NCBI GenBank assembly: GCA_025937035.1
Contig: JAICSG010000249.1
Span: 1-6,338, forward strand
Length of the DNA: 6,338 nt
Direction of reading: 5' to 3'
DNA from: Thermoanaerobaculia bacterium
GTDB taxonomy: Bacteria; Acidobacteriota; Thermoanaerobaculia; Multivoradales; UBA5704
Of the stretch, positions 1 through 4,675 are shown one piece after another. A program made the translations under genes and the position numbers. Position 1 is the stretch's first letter. Each line of letters starts with the position of its first letter. Below the pieces are notes generated by a model, which saw only the letters and a program-made list of their open reading frames with translations, was not told where the DNA came from and made no database searches.

Positions 1-1
1 C

Positions 2-127
2 GACGGCAGCTCCCATCCGCTTCCCTCACTGGCAGGCGGACAGGTGGAGACCTTCACCGCGCCTTCCCAGGAGGATTGGGTTCTTTCCCTGATTGCAAGG
101 TTGCAACGGCCCATTCCAAGGTTGTAA
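2..127 (+). CDS. 3' end of a convergent gene, possibly a secreted glycosidase-type C-terminal domain (partial)
   Basis: The plus-strand frame beginning at base 2 is open from the left edge and stops with TAA at 125-127, giving 41 residues. The part before the repeat array contains GGQVETFTAPSQEDWVLSLI. This resembles the closing beta-strand of putative collagen-binding or sugar-binding C-terminal domains of secreted glycoside hydrolases, which often end in F-x-P-P...DWVLxL; that comparison is from memory. The last ten or so residues (ARLQRPIPRL) are encoded by the first one and a half units of the 21-bp array, and the stop lies inside unit 2, so the native C-terminus appears to have been replaced or extended by repeat DNA. 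Third-position GC is moderate, lower than in the minus-strand genes. The fragment is short, so both its reality as a gene and its function are uncertain. The alternative is non-coding DNA that is open by chance. Confidence 0.42.
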   Translation, partial: DGSSHPLPSLAGGQVETFTAPSQEDWVLSLIARLQRPIPRL

Positions 128-230
128 CGGCTCCTTGCAAGGTTACAACGGCCCGTTGCAAGCCTGTAGGGCCCATTGCAAGCTCGCAAGGAGCCGTTGC
201 AACCTTGGAACGTCCCGTTGCAAGCTTGCA
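94..230. repeat. Large imperfect inverted repeat (potential long hairpin) within the array
   Basis: Pairing each position i with 324-i gives long complementarity. Positions 114-138 match 186-210 at 24 of 25 positions; the exception, T125 opposite G199, would be a U·G wobble in a plus-strand transcript and an A·C mismatch in a minus-strand one. Outside this, 101-109 pairs with 215-223 and 94-99 with 225-230. Inside, 140-154 pairs discontinuously with 170-184. By hand count about 52 of 62 pairs from 94 to 155 are complementary. The best arms include unit-specific variants (TTCC at 114 and GGCTCC at 129-134), so the symmetry is more than each unit being palindromic: the right half is an inverted copy of the left half. 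Transcripts from either side would carry this structure at their 3' ends, where it could halt or stabilise RNA. No U-tract follows on either strand to make a canonical intrinsic terminator. Confidence 0.85.
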
Positions 231-234
231 TCGG
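215..234. repeat. Near-perfect 20-bp palindrome inside the array
   Basis: CCGTTGCAAGCTTGCATCGG is self-complementary except for one symmetric pair (T218 opposite T231). It spans the junction of units 6 and 7 and is the best-preserved single-unit palindrome. It shows the basic symmetry of the repeat: CCGTTGCAAG facing CTTGCAACGG. Shorter perfect palindromes CCTTGCAAGG occur at 133-142 and 265-274, and CAACGGCCCGTTG at 146-158 is a 6-bp stem around a single C. Confidence 0.85.
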
Positions 235-308
235 CTCCTACAACTTTGCAACAGGCCATTACAGCCTTGCAAGGAGGCATTGCAAGGGAAGAATGGACCA
301 TTGCAGCG

Positions 309-2168
309 CTAATCCGCATCCTCTTCCACCGATTGGGAAGACACGAGCTCCGGCAACGGCCTCTGTCCGGGAGGGGCCGGCCGGGTGATGTCATAGATCC
401 AGATCACCGGGCCCTTCCCGCCCCAACTCCTGGGATCGAAGGTGCGGATCCGTTCCGTCCGGTCGAGCTCCTTGTAGAAGCGGACGAAGGAGGGGAAGCG
501 GGTGCCACGGCCGCTGCTGGTGAAGTACTGGTTGCGGGCCAGGCTGTTGGTCACCACGTAGCGGACCCCCTCGCGCTGGTACTCCGCGAGCGGCCCGGGC
601 TGGCGGGAGACGAGCGGGTTCCCCATGTCGAGGTCGGTGGGGTCGCTCCGCAGCTCCGCGTCGCTCTTCTCCCGTGGCAGCCACCACTGATGCCCGATCT
701 CGTCGAGGTTGAAGCCGTCCGGCGGCGGATAGCGGCGCAGCAGGTCGAGGCGCAGCCCCTGGTTCTGAGTGAAGGGACCCGGCGGCAAGCCGCGCAGGAC
801 CGCCGCCATGCGGTCCGCCGATTGCCGGTTGTCGTTGAGCGGCGGGCCGTAGTCGTCGAGCAGGACCCGCGCGTCCCGGGGGAGGCTCTTCAGGAGCCAG
901 CGGTAGGCCACCAGCCGGCTGTCCTGGCGGTTGATCAGGAGGTTCCAGCGGACGGCCACGATCAGCGTCGGCACGGCCGCGGCGGCCACCAGCAGGAGGG
1001 CCGCGGCGCGGGCGCGGGGCTCGGCGAGGCGGAGCGGACGGACTGCGGCCAGCGCCCCCGGCCAAGCGAGCGCCGCCAGCAAAGGATAGAGGGCGTTCAG
1101 GTGGCGGGGTTGCGCGTGGTAGGCGGCCACGGTGATCGCGGCCAGGAAGAAGAAGAGGCTGGGGATCAGCACCAGCAGGCCGTACCACCGGGTCTCGCGG
1201 CGGACGAGCGTGGCGGCCAGCCCCAGCCCGGTGAGGAGCAGGAGAGCGATCCCCAGCACCTCCCGGGCGGCGATCAGATCCAGGAAGGCCCGGGCGGCGC
1301 CCAGCGCGGTCGCCCGCGTCCCGGGGGTGAGCTCCATGCCGCTGTCCGGCTCGTAGCGGACGGCCGGCTTGCCTCCGGCGATCCCCAGGCTCCTGGCGAC
1401 CACCGCCCCGGTCTCCCGGCCCCAGGTGGGGTCGAGGAAGTTGTAGGGGGAGGTGACGAAGAAGCCGATCCCGAACAGGAGCACGATCAGGGCGCAGCGG
1501 CCGGCCACCGTCCGCCACGGGACGCCGGAGAAGCCGCGCAGCATCTCCAGCGCCAGATAGGCGGGCACCAGCACGATCCCGTAGTAATGGGTGCCCATGG
1601 CCACGCCGGCCAGCAGCGAGGCCAGGACGAGCGGGCGGAGGCGCGGGGTCTCGCGCGTCCCGAGATAGGCCCAGACCGAGAGGGCCATGAAGAGGCCGCA
1701 CGGCACGTCGCTCTTGATCGACCGCGAGGAGTCGATCATCGGCGCCAGCACGGCGGCGATCAGGGCCCCGGCGATCCCCGCCCAGGGATTGGCGAAGACC
1801 TTGCGGCCGATCCGGTAGACCACCCAGACCGTGGCGACGCCACAGGCCGCCACCAGCAGCCGGCCGATGAGCAGGAACGGCGTGGGGGTGAAGAGGAAGT
1901 GGGCGCCGAATTCGGCGGTGGAGTGGAACCAGCCGGCCACCCGGCCGAGCAGGAAGTAGAGTCCGTAGCAGAACGCCAGCAGGTACATGAAGAAGGCCGG
2001 CTTGTGGAACCAGTGGGGGTTGAGGTCCCCCGTGCCCACGGCCATGGCCCGCCGCATGAAGTGGAGCTCGTCGCCGTAGTAGGAGAAGGGGAGGTCGTAG
2101 TGCGCGGCCCAGAGGCGCAACGCCGCGGCCAGCAGCAGCACGGCGATCAAGGCGAGGCGCGGTCGCAT
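309..2168 (-). CDS. GT39/ArnT-type polytopic membrane glycosyltransferase
   Basis: This 619-residue protein is a predicted inner-membrane transferase that moves a sugar from a polyprenyl-phosphate donor to a lipid, glycan or protein acceptor on the periplasmic face (family knowledge; substrate unknown). Residues 5-22 form the first membrane helix after a basic start. Next comes YYGDELHF (30-37) with the Asp-Glu pair typical of the first periplasmic loop of PMT/ArnT enzymes, then GDLNPHWFHKPAFFMYLL (47-64). Further hallmarks are SIKSDVP (150-156), GTHYYGIVLVP (192-202), SPYNFLD (240-246) and QPRHLNALYP (353-362). About a dozen hydrophobic segments run to residue 405. Residues 415-600 form a soluble domain beginning YRWLLKSLPRDARVLLDDYG and ending GPVIWIYDI, as in many GT39-like proteins. 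ATG at 2168 follows the propeller stop by 9 nt, in the same frame, with no Shine-Dalgarno (the bases before it are CTCCTCC), so it probably depends on re-initiation. It ends with TAG beside the palindromic array. Confidence 0.88.
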   Translation of the reverse strand: MRPRLALIAVLLLAAALRLWAAHYDLPFSYYGDELHFMRRAMAVGTGDLNPHWFHKPAFFMYLLAFCYGLYFLLGRVAGWFHSTAEFGAHFLFTPTPFLLIGRLLVAACGVATVWVVYRIGRKVFANPWAGIAGALIAAVLAPMIDSSRSIKSDVPCGLFMALSVWAYLGTRETPRLRPLVLASLLAGVAMGTHYYGIVLVPAYLALEMLRGFSGVPWRTVAGRCALIVLLFGIGFFVTSPYNFLDPTWGRETGAVVARSLGIAGGKPAVRYEPDSGMELTPGTRATALGAARAFLDLIAAREVLGIALLLLTGLGLAATLVRRETRWYGLLVLIPSLFFFLAAITVAAYHAQPRHLNALYPLLAALAWPGALAAVRPLRLAEPRARAAALLLVAAAAVPTLIVAVRWNLLINRQDSRLVAYRWLLKSLPRDARVLLDDYGPPLNDNRQSADRMAAVLRGLPPGPFTQNQGLRLDLLRRYPPPDGFNLDEIGHQWWLPREKSDAELRSDPTDLDMGNPLVSRQPGPLAEYQREGVRYVVTNSLARNQYFTSSGRGTRFPSFVRFYKELDRTERIRTFDPRSWGGKGPVIWIYDITRPAPPGQRPLPELVSSQSVEEDAD

Positions 2169-2177
2169 GGAGGAGCG

Positions 2178-3182
2178 CTATGCGCAGTGGATGCTGAAGA
2201 CGGCGCCCATCCTCACGCCCTCGAGGTCGATCTGCCGGCGGAGATCGGGTCCTCCGGGCTCGAGATCGTAGAGGGCGATGCGGGTCGGGCGCTCGCGGTG
2301 GTGCTCCGTCTCGCGGAAGCCGTGCCGGATCCAGCTCAGGTTCCGGCGCAGGGTGGTGTAGCGGAGGCGGGAGAAGCCGACCCAGGCCTGCCGTCCGTCC
2401 CCCACGGGAAGGACGCCGCGGCACCAGCCGAGCGGGCGGTCCTCGTCCGGCTCGCCCAGGGTGTTGAGGTCGAAGGTGGTCTTCCGGCCCGTCGCCAGGT
2501 CGAAGCGGACGACGCATCCGCTGACCGTGGTGAAGAAGAGCTCGTCGCCCACCACATGGCCGTCGTGGATCCCCTCCTCGCTCCCGACGTCGAACGCCGG
2601 CCGGCCGTTCACGCCGTCCACGGGAACGGCGTCGCGCTGGTTAAAACGGGTGACCCACGGTTTCCCGCCGAGGAAAAAGACGAAGTTGGGGTGCGAGCGA
2701 TGGGGCTTGGTGGTGGGCACCTTGCGGTAGTCGACATCGGGCGAGAAGCGGTCCCAGGGCGAGCCGCCGAGCACGCTCACCAGCCGGATCAGCTCCCCCT
2801 CGGGGGTGAGCTCGGCCACCGCGTCGAGGCCGGTGACGGCCACGAACAGCCGGCCGTCCGGGGCCGGGGCGACGTGGTGGAGGTCGTTGAAGCAGGGGAG
2901 CGAGATCACCCGGCGGATTTGAAAGCCGGGGAAGTCGCAGACCAGCACCTCGGTCTGCGTGCACAGGTATGCGGTGTCCCCCGCGAAGGTGGCCGCCTTG
3001 AAGACGTACGATGGGGTCTCGTCGTCCGGGCAGTGCTCCGGCGGCGACTCGTAAGCGAGCACCTCCCGCGGCCGGCCGTCGCGGACCTCGACCACCATGG
3101 CCTTGCGGTACTGGGTCCACTCCTTCGGCTTGGAGAACTGGACCCGTTGCTCTCCTCCCACCACCCAGAGCGTCTCCGTCAT
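2178..3182 (-). CDS. Soluble beta-propeller protein of unrecognised family
   Basis: A 334-residue protein with no signal peptide or membrane segment, so probably cytoplasmic. It contains recurring blade-like blocks: FKAATFAGDTAYLCTQ (61-76), LHHVAPAPDGRLFVAVTG (101-118), HPNFVFFLGGKPWVTRFN (164-181), IHDGHVVGDELFFTTVSG (205-222) and WCRGVLPVGDGRQAWVGF (253-270). Each opens with a polar His/Asn/Asp/Arg cluster followed by V, then a G/D turn and a hydrophobic strand, as in five- or six-bladed propellers whose central channel is lined by the same position in each blade. Seven cysteines are present. I do not recognise the family; SMP-30/YncE-like propellers are the nearest fold analogy. ATG at 3182 is chosen because AAGGTG lies just upstream and ATGA overlaps the flippase stop, implying translational coupling. 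Farther upstream codons to 3359 remain open but lie inside the flippase gene and encode Arg/Gly-rich shadow sequence. Its role is unknown, but the position suggests a part in the same glycan pathway. Confidence 0.85.
   Translation of the reverse strand: MTETLWVVGGEQRVQFSKPKEWTQYRKAMVVEVRDGRPREVLAYESPPEHCPDDETPSYVFKAATFAGDTAYLCTQTEVLVCDFPGFQIRRVISLPCFNDLHHVAPAPDGRLFVAVTGLDAVAELTPEGELIRLVSVLGGSPWDRFSPDVDYRKVPTTKPHRSHPNFVFFLGGKPWVTRFNQRDAVPVDGVNGRPAFDVGSEEGIHDGHVVGDELFFTTVSGCVVRFDLATGRKTTFDLNTLGEPDEDRPLGWCRGVLPVGDGRQAWVGFSRLRYTTLRRNLSWIRHGFRETEHHRERPTRIALYDLEPGGPDLRRQIDLEGVRMGAVFSIHCA
3179..3182 (-). promoter_or_regulatory. ATGA stop/start overlap with upstream Shine-Dalgarno (translational coupling)
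   Basis: On the minus strand the flippase stop TGA (3181-3179) overlaps the propeller start ATG (3182-3180). The bases immediately before read GGAAGGTGAA, a reasonable ribosome binding site at normal spacing. This fixes the propeller start and indicates that the two proteins are made together. Confidence 0.85.
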
Positions 3183-4642
3183 TTCACCTTCCGGAACAGC
3201 GCGCTCTCGCGCACCAGCGTCAGGGCCCGCTTCCACTGCGCGGGCCGGGTGTAGACGAACGTGCGCACCCCGAGGAGGGTCCGCGCCGACCTCACCAGAG
3301 CCAGGTTGATCACGATCAGCGTCACCGTGGTGGCCACGGCGATGCCGTACCCGCCCCACCGCGGCGCCAGCAGGAAGCTCAGGATGGCGTTGAGGGCCGC
3401 CCCGCCCAGGGTCAGCACGAGGAGCCGCACGTGGTGCCCCGCCATCTGCAGGGCGAAGCCGGCGCCACCCGAGGCCGAGTCCCAGAAGCTGCCCACGGCG
3501 AGCACGAGCAGGATCCCCCAGGCGCCCACGTACGAGTGGCCGTAAGCCAGTTGGATCATCGGCCGGCCGAGCAGCAGAAGGCCGAGGAGGCAGAGGCCCG
3601 AGAGCATGGCCACCAGGGTCGCCGCGGTGCGCGCCAGCCCCTCCATCTCGGTCTTTCTGCCGTCGGCGTAGAGCAGGGCGAACTCCTGCGGCACCACGAA
3701 GTTGGCGATGCTGGGGATCGCCGCCATGAGCTGCAGGAGGGTGGCCGCGACACCGTAGACCGCCACGTCCTCATGGGGGCGGGCCCAGGAGAGGATCCAC
3801 AGGCTGGAGGAGACGAAGATCACCGAGGCGGCGCTGCGCAGCCCCATGGCGGTCGAGGTGCCGAGGATCTCCCGGTACCCCGGCGGATGGCAGGCTTCGC
3901 GCGGCTCGGAGCTCTCGCCGGGCGTGGTCGCCAGGAGCGCCACGGCGTAGAGGATGGAGGTGGTCAGCAGCGCCCCGATGTAGACCGCGGCCAGCATCTC
4001 CCAGGGCTCCTGGGCGGGGGCCGTATAGAGGAGGAGGATGAAGCCGCCGAGGATCAGCCCGCGCGGGATGAGGTGGGTGAGGGGCGCCGACAGAGTGTAG
4101 AGCCGGAACGAGCGCAGATAGCTGTCCACCAGGGAGCCGAAGGAGGAGAGGACCCCCGCCGCCAGCAGGAAGCCGGTCGCTTTGCCCAGCTCCGGCGCGT
4201 CGAGCTTGCGGGCGATCGCCGGCCAGGCCATGGCGAGCGGCGGTACCACCACCCCCCAAAGGAAGACCTGGAGGCCGAAGAGCCGCCGCCGCAGCACCGC
4301 CGTGGCGTGCTCCCCCCCCTTGCCGCGGCTGATCGGGGCGAAGCGCAGGGCCGCCGGGCCCAGGCCGAGCTGGAGCGCCATGCCCAGGGCCATCACCGCC
4401 TGCTGGAGCAGCATGTAGGAGGCCACGGCGGGCTTCTCGGCCACCCGCACCAGCACCATGCCGCTGCCGAAGCCGAGAGCCATGCCCACGAGCTGGCTGA
4501 CGCCGAACAGCGCACCGCCCCGGAGCAGACGGGCGCGGGCCTGGTGGCCGACGACCGCGTCTCCGCGCGCGGGCTCCATCTCCGGCCGCGGAGCCTCCGG
4601 AGGAGTCAAGGGGATCGTGAGGGTCTCGCCGCTCGCCGACAT
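3179..4642 (-). CDS. Wzx/MurJ-fold polysaccharide flippase (MATE/MOP superfamily)
   Basis: A 487-residue polytopic inner-membrane protein expected to flip polyprenyl-linked oligosaccharide or a glycolipid to the periplasmic face; its length is ordinary for the family. After a 35-residue polar tail it has RGGALFGVSQLVGMALGFGS (41-60) and LVRVAEKPAVASYMLLQQ (64-81), followed by QLGLGPAALRF (91-101), the usual first three helices of this fold. About 12-14 hydrophobic segments follow, with FVVPQEFALLYADGRKTEM (315-333) at the mid-protein family motif and GGYGIAVATTVTLIVINLAL (430-449) matching the C-terminal polysaccharide-synthesis helix pair. The ATG at 4642 is preferred over TTG at 4663. Neither has a clear Shine-Dalgarno, so this is a weak choice. 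The upstream gene stops 33 nt before the ATG and in the same frame. The tail is basic (FRKVK). The exact substrate cannot be read from the sequence. Confidence 0.88.
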   Translation of the reverse strand: MSASGETLTIPLTPPEAPRPEMEPARGDAVVGHQARARLLRGGALFGVSQLVGMALGFGSGMVLVRVAEKPAVASYMLLQQAVMALGMALQLGLGPAALRFAPISRGKGGEHATAVLRRRLFGLQVFLWGVVVPPLAMAWPAIARKLDAPELGKATGFLLAAGVLSSFGSLVDSYLRSFRLYTLSAPLTHLIPRGLILGGFILLLYTAPAQEPWEMLAAVYIGALLTTSILYAVALLATTPGESSEPREACHPPGYREILGTSTAMGLRSAASVIFVSSSLWILSWARPHEDVAVYGVAATLLQLMAAIPSIANFVVPQEFALLYADGRKTEMEGLARTAATLVAMLSGLCLLGLLLLGRPMIQLAYGHSYVGAWGILLVLAVGSFWDSASGGAGFALQMAGHHVRLLVLTLGGAALNAILSFLLAPRWGGYGIAVATTVTLIVINLALVRSARTLLGVRTFVYTRPAQWKRALTLVRESALFRKVK

Positions 4643-4675
4643 GCTGCCCGTGCCCCGGTGCAAGAACGTTGCCCG

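Larger units (their letters stand above)
93..305. repeat. Tandem array of a 21-bp palindromic unit (about 10 copies)
   Basis: Units start at 93, 114, 135, 156, 176, 197, 218, 239, 259, 280 and a stub at 301. Eight of the ten full units are 21 bp; those at 156 and 239 are 20 bp. The consensus is roughly TTGCAAGGTTGCAACGG followed by CCCR or CTCC. Each early unit holds two TTGCAA-like hexamers, so with the CC of the previous unit it reads as CCGTTGCAA, two centre bases, TTGCAACGG, which is nearly self-complementary. Units diverge towards the right end (those at 239, 259 and 280 are the most degraded). The array fills the gap between the convergent gene ending at 127 and the operon ending at 309. 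There are no unique spacers between units, so this is not a CRISPR array. A 21-bp period is about two helical turns, placing the TTGCAA sites on one DNA face. Possible roles are a BIME-like 3'-end element, a protein-binding (iteron-like) array, or neutral minisatellite expansion. Confidence 0.93.

Noticed and set aside
93..305. CRISPR array
   Set aside because: The units are contiguous at 20-21 bp with no unique spacers, and no cas-like gene is in view.
93..305. Replication origin or plasmid iteron cluster
   Set aside because: The period fits iterons, but no replication initiator gene or AT-rich unwinding stretch is visible, and the flanking genes are surface-glycan functions. Kept only as an alternative.
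54..312. Short open frames through the repeat array on both strands encoding heptad-like peptides such as QGCNGPL
   Set aside because: A 21-bp period keeps any stop-free frame open and automatically gives a seven-residue repeat. Several frames on both strands are open together, two 20-bp units break the frame, and no ribosome binding site is evident.
391..2517. A 708-codon minus-strand open frame overlapping the GT39 and propeller genes in another frame
   Set aside because: It is Arg/Pro/Gly-rich shadow sequence that lacks the membrane helices and DE motif seen in the true frame.
93..3254. A 1053-codon open frame on the plus strand, antisense to the GT39 and propeller genes
   Set aside because: Its product is Arg/Gly/Ala/Glu/His-rich low-complexity sequence with no fold-like pattern. 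It lies opposite two convincing genes with clear motifs, and it exists because strong G/C third-position bias removes stops from the opposite strand.
3183..3359. N-terminal extension of the propeller gene
   Set aside because: The extension is Arg/Gly/Ala-rich and lies within the flippase gene; ATG at 3182 has a ribosome binding site and an ATGA overlap.
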